Source: Dehalococcoidia bacterium (GTDB lineage: Bacteria > Chloroflexota > Dehalococcoidia > Dehalococcoidales > BS750m-G39). Taken from it: a stretch of DNA of 34,639 bases. Below the pieces are notes generated by a model, which worked only from the letters and a program-made list of their open reading frames with translations, had not been told where the DNA came from and ran no database searches. Below, piece by piece: positions 15,363 to 23,770 of this stretch. The first letter of the stretch is position 1. Every line of letters begins with the position of its first letter. The translations under genes were made by a program, and so were the position numbers. The stretch spans positions 1-34,639 of the forward strand of contig JAUWIX010000013.1 in NCBI GenBank assembly GCA_030608005.1. Reading direction: 5' to 3'.

Positions 15363-16208
15363 TTAAGATAAAGTTATACCTAGATGCAGGTTGATTTTAT
15401 TCTCCAGTAGGGCTATGAAGTTATCAAGTTTTGGTGTTGGTTGCTTCGTGAAAGCTGTGAGAAGGTTGTCTATTGTAGAGGATCTCTTATCAACTAATTT
15501 TAAATGATAGTTGTCACTCTGCCTTGATAAATCATAAATAAAGAAAGAGGTACTATTTTGTGGGTTGTATTCTAGGTTAACTAAATTAAATCTATTAACT
15601 GTATTTTGAAAAATATACGGAGGACACACCCAAACTATCTTTTTCTGCCATTTCTCCAGAGTTTGCCCCTTATATAATATCTGCGTGTATGCCAATTTTA
15701 TTGTATTGTATGTGTTCATCCCGTAATTATATCTTCTCGCTGAAACATCTTCCCCATTAAGGAAATCCTTTAAGGCATTAACCAATTTACCCGTGTTTGT
15801 TGTAGAATCTGATTGGAATTCCACGATACAAAAATCCTCAACCTTGTTACTGATTGGTTTATGTTTAACTAACACGAAATCGAATGTTCCAACCGCTGTC
15901 AACCCAACTTCTTTAAACAAGAGTATATTGTTAGCCCCGCCTAAGAATTCGTTACATATGTCAATAAACACTATGTCATCTTGCAGAAATCTGTGAGGAC
16001 ATATTGGAATTGAGTTCCCCATATGTAGCACAGAACATACTCCCATAGGGTAAGACAGCATTCGACTTTGCTTATCGCACTTTTTATCCATAAATGGGCA
16101 CCAATATTTAGCCCTATTCTGTTGAGCTCCTTGCGTTGAAATATCAACGGGATACCCGAAGATCTCTACGGGATGATGACTGTTTTTTGGTTGAAGCATC
16201 TCTGACAT
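15363..16208 (-). CDS. NotI-like type II restriction endonuclease
   Basis: A 281-residue protein resembling R.NotI. The N-terminal part has four cysteines (C37, C44, C58, C70: YWCPFM, KKCDK, GVCSV, IPICPHRFL), as expected for the iron-Cys4 site of NotI. A PD-(D/E)xK-type active site is visible as D110 (GTFDFVL) and E130-x-Q132 (IVEFQSD), the unusual E-x-Q variant reported for NotI. The gene is A/T-richer than its neighbours and lies 3 bp behind a DNA methyltransferase gene. A rare 8-bp G/C target like GCGGCCGC is possible but not demonstrable here. It stands between argG and argH, indicating horizontal acquisition. Confidence 0.8.
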   Translation of the reverse strand: MSEMLQPKNSHHPVEIFGYPVDISTQGAQQNRAKYWCPFMDKKCDKQSRMLSYPMGVCSVLHMGNSIPICPHRFLQDDIVFIDICNEFLGGANNILLFKEVGLTAVGTFDFVLVKHKPISNKVEDFCIVEFQSDSTTNTGKLVNALKDFLNGEDVSARRYNYGMNTYNTIKLAYTQILYKGQTLEKWQKKIVWVCPPYIFQNTVNRFNLVNLEYNPQNSTSFFIYDLSRQSDNYHLKLVDKRSSTIDNLLTAFTKQPTPKLDNFIALLENKINLHLGITLS

Positions 16209-16211
16209 CGT

Positions 16212-17804
16212 CTATCTCTGAAGGATTACAATTTCTTCTGGCAAGGGGATTTTATGATTAGTACTCCTACGTATTCTAAATAGCTCTTTCCTACAATTGT
16301 TATAACCTATACTCTTTGCCAAAGTAATTAGAATGTCACCCACAGGAATCAATACCCCTTTGACAGTTTGTTCGCCTACTACTAACAGGAAATGCCCACC
16401 ATTTGTTAATAGCGGATAGATTTCTCTCATACATAGGTACATATCGCCAAAATATTCCCTAACCATCCTTGGGTAATCAAACCCCCAATTCTTATCCTTA
16501 GTTTGTTCGTAAATCTTATCAGCTACATCACTTATCTCGCTGAAGTGTTGTACTACCTTTGCTGAGTCGCTCTCTTTGAATATAAGCTTCGTACTGCTCT
16601 TAACCATTTTACGCTTCAATTTTTGTATATCAGCCATACTATTGACAAAATCTAATAGGTAGAGCTCCAGTCTAGTTTGTCTAGTGTATTCCAGATCATT
16701 AGGATAAGGTGGAGACGTAATAATAAAATCAATGGAGTTATTATCTATATATTTTTGTGTATTCAAACAAGTATCATTTATAACTTTTGACCTGCCAAAA
16801 TGATTATATTGCTGTATTAGCTTCAAATCATCGTACATGCGTATGACAGTTTCACTAAATATACCCCAGAATTCTCCCTTTTCTCTAAAGGGATAAAAAG
16901 TAGTGCCTGGGCACAATGCGACATAAGAAGCTTCGAAGCAAGACCTTGACAAGGCAAGTAGGAGAAGTTCCCTTACCCTTTCGTCCTCAACATTAAGTAT
17001 TATACGTTTGAGTATAGAAACTTCCCTTTGCAAAACTGGACTTAACCATTGATTTATTTCCTTTTTAGGCATCTTTGCTATTGATTTATCTAAGAACTCA
17101 ATGTGGCCTAGATCCTTAACCTCGATTAGAAATTTCTCGGCAACTAATACGACTTCTTTTTTGAGTCTTTCCAAGTTTATATCCCAAGTCGTCTTCACTT
17201 TGGATACGAACGCCATAAGAGGATTAGTATCAAACCCGACGGCATCTATATGCAACATATTCGCAGCAACTAATGTTGTTCCACTTCCACAGAAGGGGTC
17301 TAGTACCAAACAACCTTTTTGAATATTGTATTCCCTAATCTTATTTTCAATCAGCCGGTAAGGGAAATCTTCAAGATAGCCATACCATTTATGGATTATG
17401 CCATGCTTATTAACTTCACTGATATTCTGTCTCTCCAAGAACAACATCAATTGAGTTGGTTGATTATTAAAGTTATCAATAAGAGTCTTCGAATAGTGTT
17501 TATGAGTAGTGTCGCTCTTCTCTATTACTTTCTGAAAGAGATCAAGTCTATCTTCGGGTACGGAGAATAAAGAAGGCTGATCAGGGTAGCCTATTAGGAA
17601 TCGTTTCTGAATGAGTGCCTTAATAGCACCTAAGAGTATCTTACTCGATTTTGGGTAATCGGTAAGTTCAGCGAGTTCCTCAAGAGATGTACCTTCCAAC
17701 TTGCTTATGTTCAAATATATTCTTTCCAAAACTTGTGCTTGCAGAAAAGGGAGATTGTTTGGTGAACGTGTGCTTGTATTTTTGTTTTCTATAAACTCAA
17801 CCAT
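16212..17804 (-). CDS. DNA methyltransferase of the R-M pair (probably N4-cytosine)
   Basis: 530 residues. An N-terminal region of about 120 residues looks like a winged-helix/TRD-type segment (LEELAELTDYPKSSKILLGAI). SAM-binding motif I is VLDPFCGSGTT (169-177), followed by AVGFDTNP. Catalytic motif IV is IITSPPYPND (363-367). Motif I precedes motif IV with about 190 residues between. SPPY together with a NotI-like partner suggests N4-methylcytosine, but adenine methylation cannot be excluded. It protects the host against the adjacent nuclease. The gene follows argG by 70 bp, with TTGACA (17853-17848) in the gap but only a poor -10, and a perfect TCCTGCAGGA palindrome just downstream that could be an operator. 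Confidence 0.85.
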   Translation of the reverse strand: MVEFIENKNTSTRSPNNLPFLQAQVLERIYLNISKLEGTSLEELAELTDYPKSSKILLGAIKALIQKRFLIGYPDQPSLFSVPEDRLDLFQKVIEKSDTTHKHYSKTLIDNFNNQPTQLMLFLERQNISEVNKHGIIHKWYGYLEDFPYRLIENKIREYNIQKGCLVLDPFCGSGTTLVAANMLHIDAVGFDTNPLMAFVSKVKTTWDINLERLKKEVVLVAEKFLIEVKDLGHIEFLDKSIAKMPKKEINQWLSPVLQREVSILKRIILNVEDERVRELLLLALSRSCFEASYVALCPGTTFYPFREKGEFWGIFSETVIRMYDDLKLIQQYNHFGRSKVINDTCLNTQKYIDNNSIDFIITSPPYPNDLEYTRQTRLELYLLDFVNSMADIQKLKRKMVKSSTKLIFKESDSAKVVQHFSEISDVADKIYEQTKDKNWGFDYPRMVREYFGDMYLCMREIYPLLTNGGHFLLVVGEQTVKGVLIPVGDILITLAKSIGYNNCRKELFRIRRSTNHKIPLPEEIVILQR

Positions 17805-17874
17805 AGCAAAGCAATCCCTAATTAATCGGATAGTTTCCTGCAGGATATGTCAAGACCAAACACATGTTGATATA

Positions 17875-19107
17875 TTATACTACCTTTTCCTCCAAACTGC
17901 TGATACCCTGTGCCTGAGCCTGGGTTCTGGCCGGTAATCCCCAGATGTGGATAAATCCAGGGGAGGCACTCTGGTCAAACTGGTCGCCTTTATCATAGGT
18001 AGCCAGACCATAGTTATATAATGACTTTGGTGACTTGCGCCCGACGACAGTTGAATGCCCCTTGAGTAGCTTTATCCTTACTGTCCCGGTAACATAGCGC
18101 TGTGAGCTGAGTATGTAGGCAGAGAGGTCCCTATTTAGCTGGCTAAACCAGAGACCGTTGTAAATAAGGTCGGCATATTCCACAGCCACCTTTTGCTTAA
18201 AACGCAGTTGTGCCTTGGCTAGGGTCATCGCCTCCAAAGCCTGGTGCGCCTGTAGTAATACTGTAGCTGCCGGCGCTTCATAAATCTCCCTTGATTTTAT
18301 CCCCACCAGCCTATTCTCTAAATGGTCAATCCTACCTACCCCGTGCTCACCAGCTAACTGGTTCAGCCGCTGGATTAAGCTAACGCCATCCATTTCCTGC
18401 CCATCAATGGTAATCGGGATGCCCTGTTCAAAGCCAATCTCTACATAGCCTGGCTCATCTGGAGCCTTGTCAGGAGACTTTGTCCAGACAAAGACATCAG
18501 CAGGTGGCTCAACCCAGGGGTCCTCAAGAACCCCACACTCAATACTCCTCCCCCACAGGTTCTCATCAATGGAATAGGGGCTAGCAGCAGTAACAGGCAC
18601 CGGAATCCCATAACGCTGAGCATAGTTGATGGTTTCTTCCCGGGTCATGCCCCATTCCCGAGCTGGGGCGATAATTTTGAGGCTGGGTGCTAAGGCACTG
18701 ATGCTCACCTCAAACCTCACCTGGTCATTCCCCTTGCCGGTGCAGCCATGAGCTACGGCTGAAGCCCCCTCCTTTAGGGCGGTATCCACCAGCAACTTAG
18801 CCATTAACGGACGAGATAGGGCTGTAGCCAAAGGGTATTGTCCCTCATAGAGGGCGTCCGCCTGTAGGGCGGGGAAGATAAAATATTTGACCAATAACTC
18901 CTTGGCATCCTCCACCAGCGCCTTCACTGCGCCGATATCGAGCGCCTTCTGACGAACAGCGGAAAAATCTCGCTCATTGCCCACATCAACATTAAGGGCA
19001 ATAACATCCAGGTTATACCTCTCTTTGAGCCATCTGATAGCTACTGATGTATCTAACCCACCACTATAAGCCAGTACTACTTTATCACGCTTAATTGGAA
19101 CTATCAT
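17875..19107 (-). CDS. argG: Argininosuccinate synthase
   Basis: Joins citrulline and aspartate with ATP to make argininosuccinate. 410 residues, family-typical. The N-terminal PP-loop is AYSGGLDTSVAIRWL (residues 13-27). Other conserved pieces are HGCTGKGNDQVRFE, PVTAASPYSIDENLWGRSIE and the C-terminal LYNYGLATYDKGDQFD. The ATG at 19107 follows GAGGTGATGTT. It is separated from argH by the R-M pair and from argD by an exported hydrolase and a repeat copy. Confidence 0.97.
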   Translation of the reverse strand: MIVPIKRDKVVLAYSGGLDTSVAIRWLKERYNLDVIALNVDVGNERDFSAVRQKALDIGAVKALVEDAKELLVKYFIFPALQADALYEGQYPLATALSRPLMAKLLVDTALKEGASAVAHGCTGKGNDQVRFEVSISALAPSLKIIAPAREWGMTREETINYAQRYGIPVPVTAASPYSIDENLWGRSIECGVLEDPWVEPPADVFVWTKSPDKAPDEPGYVEIGFEQGIPITIDGQEMDGVSLIQRLNQLAGEHGVGRIDHLENRLVGIKSREIYEAPAATVLLQAHQALEAMTLAKAQLRFKQKVAVEYADLIYNGLWFSQLNRDLSAYILSSQRYVTGTVRIKLLKGHSTVVGRKSPKSLYNYGLATYDKGDQFDQSASPGFIHIWGLPARTQAQAQGISSLEEKVV

Positions 19108-19219
19108 AACATCACCTCAGTTTGCTATATACAGCAAGAAGGGTACTATGTCCTCCCATATAAACTAGCTTATACCTATTCAGGTACTTACTGCAAAGCT
19201 TGACACTAACTAAACTGTT

Positions 19220-19325
19220 TATCAACCTCACCCCCTGTATCCCCCTCTCCTTCAAAGGAGAGGGGAAAGGATAGGTTTTGAAGGGGCTTTGCCCCTTCAA
19301 TCTTCCCCCTAAACGCCCCCCAAAC
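19220..19325 (+). repeat. Two-palindrome repeat, copy 5
   Basis: Acctcaccccctgtatcccc, palindrome CCCCTCTCCTTcAAAGGAGAGGGG, and hairpin AAGGGGCTTTGCCCCTT. It lies between the hydrolase gene and argG. The track ORF 19112-19300 is this repeat read through plus leader sequence; it is not regarded as a gene. Confidence 0.85.
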
Positions 19326-19338
19326 TAATAACTTATCG

Positions 19339-20244
19339 CTATTCAATCCCAAAATTTTGTCTTAAAAAGTTTGTAATTTGAGAACAAACCTCAGGATATT
19401 GCCACCAGTAGTCGTGCCCCGGTGCTGCTATATAGTGAGGAGCGGTGCCAAAATCGTCCTCTGGCTCAGATAAACCAAACCAATTTTTCAAGTAGCCCCA
19501 AGCTATACCAAGGAAATCCCCCTGACAAAAGGAATCGGGGATTATCCCGTTACCAGTCAGCACCAGCGTCCTGTCCAACATAGTAGTCTGATGCCAGAAA
19601 GGAGGACCTGTCTGAATGCTATAAACCCGTGGATTATCCTCAAGAATTTCCATTGCGCCATCAGTGATAACAGCGCCAGTGCTCTCACCAGCCAGGATAA
19701 TCTTAAGGTCGGGAATATGGCTGGTGAGAAACTCGGCGCTACAGGCTAAATCCTTAGCCTTTGATTGGTAGCCAGTGAGCATTTCCCCAACCTCATCCAG
19801 GCGCCCCTGAAAACTGTCAGCCACCCGCAGATAGTTCAACTCCAATGAGGTATAACTTAAGCCTTCCAGCTCAGATTCAACGCCGTTAAAAATACTCCAC
19901 CAACCCGGTGAATCCTCCACCAAATTCCACCCCCAACCACCCGAGTTAAAGACAATAACAAAATCCTTATCCTCAGCCTCCAAATATATTGCCAATAGCT
20001 GATTGACAAAATCATCACATTTCTCCTGGCAATCTCCGAATAGCTCCATAGCTAACCCAGTGGCATCATCTATCACCGATTGTGGTACAGTCGAAATGTC
20101 AGTAAGGGTTAAGGGGAGACCTTCAGCCCCAATCTCACAGGTTACCCCAGACTCGGAATATGAGGCGGCCAGCACCACCATACCAAGCAACAGGACTAAG
20201 CCTAACGCTATTACTATCCCAAGCCGGCGAATCTTACTTGCCAT
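19339..20244 (-). CDS. Exported alpha/beta-hydrolase-like protein
   Basis: 301 residues with an N-terminal hydrophobic segment (IVIALGLVLLLGMVVLAAS, residues 10-28) after basic residues, either a signal peptide or a membrane anchor. The nucleophile elbow G-E-S-T-G (186-190) follows a beta-strand (LKIILA), and H277 (APGHDYW) sits where the catalytic His would be. Aspartates near 237-243 are candidates for the acid. The strand DFVIVFNSGGWGW may hold the oxyanion hole. It is thus a likely serine esterase or lipase acting outside the membrane; the substrate is unknown. Cysteines at 36, 72, 76, 168, 240 and 287 could form disulfides. Lying between argD and argG, it is a guest in the arginine cluster. 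Confidence 0.6.
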   Translation of the reverse strand: MASKIRRLGIVIALGLVLLLGMVVLAASYSESGVTCEIGAEGLPLTLTDISTVPQSVIDDATGLAMELFGDCQEKCDDFVNQLLAIYLEAEDKDFVIVFNSGGWGWNLVEDSPGWWSIFNGVESELEGLSYTSLELNYLRVADSFQGRLDEVGEMLTGYQSKAKDLACSAEFLTSHIPDLKIILAGESTGAVITDGAMEILEDNPRVYSIQTGPPFWHQTTMLDRTLVLTGNGIIPDSFCQGDFLGIAWGYLKNWFGLSEPEDDFGTAPHYIAAPGHDYWWQYPEVCSQITNFLRQNFGIE

Positions 20245-20267
20245 TTAAACCTCTCACTATTTTGTCT

Positions 20268-21455
20268 CTAGCTGATAACGCTGGATAATGCGCTATCTAA
20301 AATGCCCAATGCCTCATCAACCTCCTCAGTCCCGATAATAAGGGGAGGCATAAGGCGCAAGGCGTTGGGCTTCAGTCGGTTAACCAATAAGCCCCGAGCA
20401 AGGCAAGCCATTACTAATGACTGGGCGATATCACTGCCGAACTCCATAGCCACCAACAACCCACGCCCACGAACATCAGTAATAAGCTGAAATTTCTGCT
20501 TCATCTCTTCCAGCCCGTTGATAAGATACTGTCCCACCGTCTTTGCCTTCCCGGCTATATCATTATCAATAATAAATTTTACTGTAGCATAGCCAGCAGC
20601 ACAGGCTAAGGGATTACCACCAAAGGTAGAGCCGTGGTCCCCGGGAGCGAACACTGCCACCCTCTCCTTAGCCAGAATAGCCCCAATGGGCACGCCACTG
20701 GCTAAACCCTTAGCTAATGTCATTATATCAGGTTCAATGCCATATTGCTCGTAAGCAAAGAGGGTTCCGGTTCGACCTATGCCAGTTTGAATTTCATCCA
20801 GAATGAGCAAGATACCCTTTTGCTCACACCAAGCTCGTATGGCGGTCAAATAGCTATCATCAGGCAGGTTAACCCCACCCTCCCCCTGCACCGGTTCCAG
20901 CATCACGGCACAGGTTTGCTCGGTAGTGGCTGACTTTATGGCTCCAACATTATTATACTCCACATTGACAAAGCCAGTGGGCAGAGGAAGATATGGCTGT
21001 TGGAATTTAGCCTGACCGGTAGCCGCCACCATAGCTAAAGTGCGACCATGAAAGGAACCCGAGGTGGTAATAACCTCATAGGCTCCACCCAGATAGCGCT
21101 GCCCATAACGCCGGGCTAACTTTACCGCCCCCTCATTAGCCTCAGCGCCGCTATTGCAAAAAAAGACCTTATCCAGACAGCTATTCTGGACTAAAAGCTC
21201 GGCCAAGCGAATCTGAGGAATAGTATAGAACTGGTTGGAAGCCTGAATAAGTATATGTGCCTGTTCGGTCACCGCTTGGGTAACCACCGGGTGGCAGTGC
21301 CCCAGACTATCCACTGCCCAGCCACCGAGAAAGTCAAGGTATTCCCGCCCATCTTCATCCCACACCCGTGCTCCCTGTCCCCTGACTATGGTTAAGGGTA
21401 CACGCTCGAAAGTTTGCATAAAGTATTGGTGCTCAAGCTCCTGCCAGAGACTCAT
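20268..21455 (-). CDS. argD: Acetylornithine aminotransferase
   Basis: PLP-dependent class III aminotransferase converting N-acetylglutamate semialdehyde to N-acetylornithine. 395 residues. Visible hallmarks are the PLP phosphate-binding NSGAEANEGAVKLAR (101-115), GSFHGRTLAMVAATGQ, LILDEIQTGIGRTG (with PLP-nitrogen Asp220) and the Schiff-base Lys249 in MTLAKGLASGVPIGA. The C-terminus has LRLMPPLIIGTEEVDEAL. Related ornithine and GABA aminotransferases are hard to separate by sequence, but the argJ-argB-argD context decides it. Its start follows GGGAGAAAGGCG. Confidence 0.95.
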   Translation of the reverse strand: MSLWQELEHQYFMQTFERVPLTIVRGQGARVWDEDGREYLDFLGGWAVDSLGHCHPVVTQAVTEQAHILIQASNQFYTIPQIRLAELLVQNSCLDKVFFCNSGAEANEGAVKLARRYGQRYLGGAYEVITTSGSFHGRTLAMVAATGQAKFQQPYLPLPTGFVNVEYNNVGAIKSATTEQTCAVMLEPVQGEGGVNLPDDSYLTAIRAWCEQKGILLILDEIQTGIGRTGTLFAYEQYGIEPDIMTLAKGLASGVPIGAILAKERVAVFAPGDHGSTFGGNPLACAAGYATVKFIIDNDIAGKAKTVGQYLINGLEEMKQKFQLITDVRGRGLLVAMEFGSDIAQSLVMACLARGLLVNRLKPNALRLMPPLIIGTEEVDEALGILDSALSSVIS

Positions 21456-21490
21456 TTTCCCACGCCTTTCTCCCTATTTAGTGAGGGTTT

Positions 21491-21655
21491 ATTCTACCTC
21501 ACCCCTTAGATATTTACTTAGCAACCCTCCCCCTTTAAGCACCCAGAAAAATCTTTGATTTTCCTGGGGACCCGCTTTATCCCCCTCCCTTACAAGGGAG
21601 GGGGAAGATTTGTTTTTGAGAGGGACTTTGCCCCTCTAAAACTCCTCTCATATAA
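21491..21655 (+). repeat. Two-palindrome repeat, composite copy 6
   Basis: A composite copy between argD and argB. It starts ctacctcacccc, then contains an extra hairpin CCCAGAAAAATC-ttt-GATTTTCCTGGG (21542-21568) not found in other copies, then the standard CCCCCTCCCTTacAAGGGAGGGGG and GAGGGACTTTGCCCCTC arms. The inserted hairpin may be a nested element or a terminator-like structure. Confidence 0.75.
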
Positions 21656-22453
21656 TTACTTCCCTATGGTGGTGCCACCACCACCTCCTCCTCCTCCTCC
21701 TTCCATTTCATTGAGCAAGGCGTGCCGCTGCCGACCATCTATGATGCGAGTAGTTGAAGTGCCAGACAAAGCTCTCAGGCAGGCTTTAATCTTGGGAATC
21801 ATCCCCCCTGAAGCCACACCTGAAGCCACCAGAGCTTCAGCTTCATCAGGTGATAGACGAGACAGCAAATTGCCTGATTGGTCACAGATACCAACTACAT
21901 CGGTCAAAAAGATAAGCCTCTCGGCACCAATGGCGGCAGCAATTTCACCAGCTACAGCATCAGCATTGATGTTAAGCACCTGCAGCGCTTTATCTGGCTT
22001 ATCAGTAGCATGAAGGCTAACCGGAGCAATTACCGGGATATAGCCAGACTTTAGTAGTGCTTCTAGGGGAGCGGGATTTACTTTCGCCACCGTGCCAACA
22101 TAGCCCAGCTCCTCGTCCTTAATCCTGCCTTGAATGAAAGCTCCGTCCACGCCGCTAATACCTACCGCATTTCCACCCAAGCTATTGATAGCAGCTACAA
22201 TCTCCTTATTGACCAGTCCAGCCAGCACTGAAATCACCACCTCAAGCGTGGCCTCATCGGTTACCCGCTCGCCGTGGACAAATCGGCTAGAAATCCCTTG
22301 CTTTTCAAGCCAATCGGTTATCAGTTTACCACCGCCATGGACTACAACCAATGATTTACCCTGCTGCTGGAGATAAACTATGTCCTCAACAGTGGTACCC
22401 AAGGTGGCACCACCGAGCTTAACTACGATAATGGAATTATTTATTAACCTCAC
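21656..22453 (-). CDS. argB: Acetylglutamate kinase
   Basis: Phosphorylates N-acetylglutamate, the committed step of ornithine synthesis. Core motifs are IIVVKLGGATLG, VVVHGGGKLITDWLEK, NINADAVAGEIAAAIGA and LIFLTDVVGICD. The ORF runs upstream to 22540, but its first 29 codons are a translated repeat copy (PSPLKERGIKGVRLIN resembles the same translation of copy 5). The GTG at 22453, on the repeat's boundary, gives VRLINNSIIVVKLGG, close to the usual start-to-motif distance (265 residues), and is preferred. The C-terminus ends with nine consecutive glycines (MEGGGGGGGGGTTIGK) encoded by a GGA/GGT triplet tract, replacing the usual G-x-GT ending. Confidence 0.9.
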   Translation of the reverse strand: MRLINNSIIVVKLGGATLGTTVEDIVYLQQQGKSLVVVHGGGKLITDWLEKQGISSRFVHGERVTDEATLEVVISVLAGLVNKEIVAAINSLGGNAVGISGVDGAFIQGRIKDEELGYVGTVAKVNPAPLEALLKSGYIPVIAPVSLHATDKPDKALQVLNINADAVAGEIAAAIGAERLIFLTDVVGICDQSGNLLSRLSPDEAEALVASGVASGGMIPKIKACLRALSGTSTTRIIDGRQRHALLNEMEGGGGGGGGGTTIGK

Positions 22454-22530
22454 CCCCTTGATCCCCCTCTCCTTCAAAGGAGAGGGGGAAATACAGATTC
22501 TGAAGGGGCGAAGCCCCTTCACTCTCCCCT
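22441..22530 (+). repeat. Two-palindrome repeat, copy 7, overlapping the argB 5' end
   Basis: Attaacctcacccccttgat, palindrome CCCCCTCTCCTTcAAAGGAGAGGGGG, and hairpin GAAGGGGCgaaGCCCCTTC. On the minus strand this occupies the argJ-argB gap and reads in frame into argB. The reverse complement of its cacccccttgatcc end supplies the likely GTG start and purine-rich upstream sequence. Confidence 0.85.
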
Positions 22531-22543
22531 TAATAAACAAAAA

Positions 22544-23761
22544 TCAGGTCATGTAGCGACTGTTAATAGTTACATATTCCTCAGACAGGTCGCAACCCCA
22601 GGCGGTGGCTTTGCCGGAGCCCAGGTTAAGGTTCAAATTTATAGATACCTCTCTTCCCTTTAATAGCTGGATTACACTTCGCTTACTAAAGGGCAAGGGT
22701 CTGCCCGCCTTTACCAACGGGATATCGCCAATATAAAGGTCAGTCTTTGATTCCACCATCTCCACCCCACTCCGCCCCACCGCCGCCATAACCCGCCCCC
22801 AATTAGGGTCAGCGCCATGAACCGCCGCCTTCACCAGGAGCGAGGTTACCACTGTTCTGGCAGCCAGCCTAGCTTCAGCAAGACCGGGGGCACCAACGAC
22901 AGTTACCTCAATAAGCTTAGTCGCCCCCTCACCGTCACGAGCAATACATTTAGCCAAATAGATACAAACTTGCTCAAGGGCTTGCTGAAAAGCATCAGCC
23001 CGCTCACTACCTGATGACACTGGCTCGCTTTCTGCCAGTCCATTAGCCATTATAAGCACCATATCATTAGGGCTGGTATCGCCATCAATAGAAATCATAT
23101 TAAAGGAGATGTCCACCGCCTTTTTCAGAGCCGATTGGAGAAAATCTATTTCTACGGCGGCGTCGGTGGTGAGGAAGCAAAGCAAAGTTGCCAGATTGGG
23201 GTGAATCATCCCTGAGCCTTTGGCTACCCCACCAATGGAGAACTTATTGCCATCTTTCTTGACCGCCACCGCCGTTTCCTTAGCTAAGGTATCAGTAGTC
23301 ATCATCGCCTTTGCCAGCTCATGACCACCATTACGAGAAAGGATAACCTGTTCTATACCACTTCTTATGCGCTTCATCGGTAGCGGCAGACCAATCACCC
23401 CGGTGCTGGCAACCAGGACATCCTCAGGCAATATTCCGATGCCCTCGGCGGTTAGCTTTGCCATCTCAGTGGCATGGGTAAGACCCTTTCCACCGGTAAA
23501 GGCATTGGCACAACCGCTATTTACCACCACTGCCAGGGCTCTCCCTTGTTGTAGCCTTTGCTGACACAAAACCAACGGGGCTGCCTTAATACGATTGGTG
23601 GTAAATAAACCTGTAGCCACACAGGGCGCCTCAGAAAAGAGGATGCCAAGGTCTAGTTTATCTCTGGCTTTTTTACTTATCCCGGCGCAGGTAGCACCGG
23701 CAAAAAAACCCTCAGGCGAAGTAACACCGCCTTCAGGAATGAACTCAATTTCGGCTTCCAC
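22544..23761 (-). CDS. argJ: Bifunctional ornithine acetyltransferase / N-acetylglutamate synthase
   Basis: Recycles the acetyl group from N-acetylornithine to glutamate, and in bifunctional forms also makes N-acetylglutamate from acetyl-CoA. 405 residues. The self-cleavage site is visible as KGSGMIHPNLATLLCFLTTD, with Thr192 as the new N-terminal nucleophile. VVNSGCANAFTG, STGVIGLPLP, DGDTSPNDMVLIM and GADPNWGRVMAAVGRSG are all conserved. It starts with GTG, without a Shine-Dalgarno, just 9 nt after a -10 box. It is the first gene of the arginine cluster in this window; argC is not present. Whether it is mono- or bifunctional cannot be told by eye. Confidence 0.95.
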   Translation of the reverse strand: MEAEIEFIPEGGVTSPEGFFAGATCAGISKKARDKLDLGILFSEAPCVATGLFTTNRIKAAPLVLCQQRLQQGRALAVVVNSGCANAFTGGKGLTHATEMAKLTAEGIGILPEDVLVASTGVIGLPLPMKRIRSGIEQVILSRNGGHELAKAMMTTDTLAKETAVAVKKDGNKFSIGGVAKGSGMIHPNLATLLCFLTTDAAVEIDFLQSALKKAVDISFNMISIDGDTSPNDMVLIMANGLAESEPVSSGSERADAFQQALEQVCIYLAKCIARDGEGATKLIEVTVVGAPGLAEARLAARTVVTSLLVKAAVHGADPNWGRVMAAVGRSGVEMVESKTDLYIGDIPLVKAGRPLPFSKRSVIQLLKGREVSINLNLNLGSGKATAWGCDLSEEYVTINSRYMT

Positions 23762-23770
23762 TATAAATAA

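Noticed and set aside
19112-19300. 62-aa minus-strand ORF before argG
   Set aside because: Its first half is a translated copy of the palindromic repeat (PSPLKERGIQGVRLIN, as in argB); no domain and no sensible ribosome binding site.
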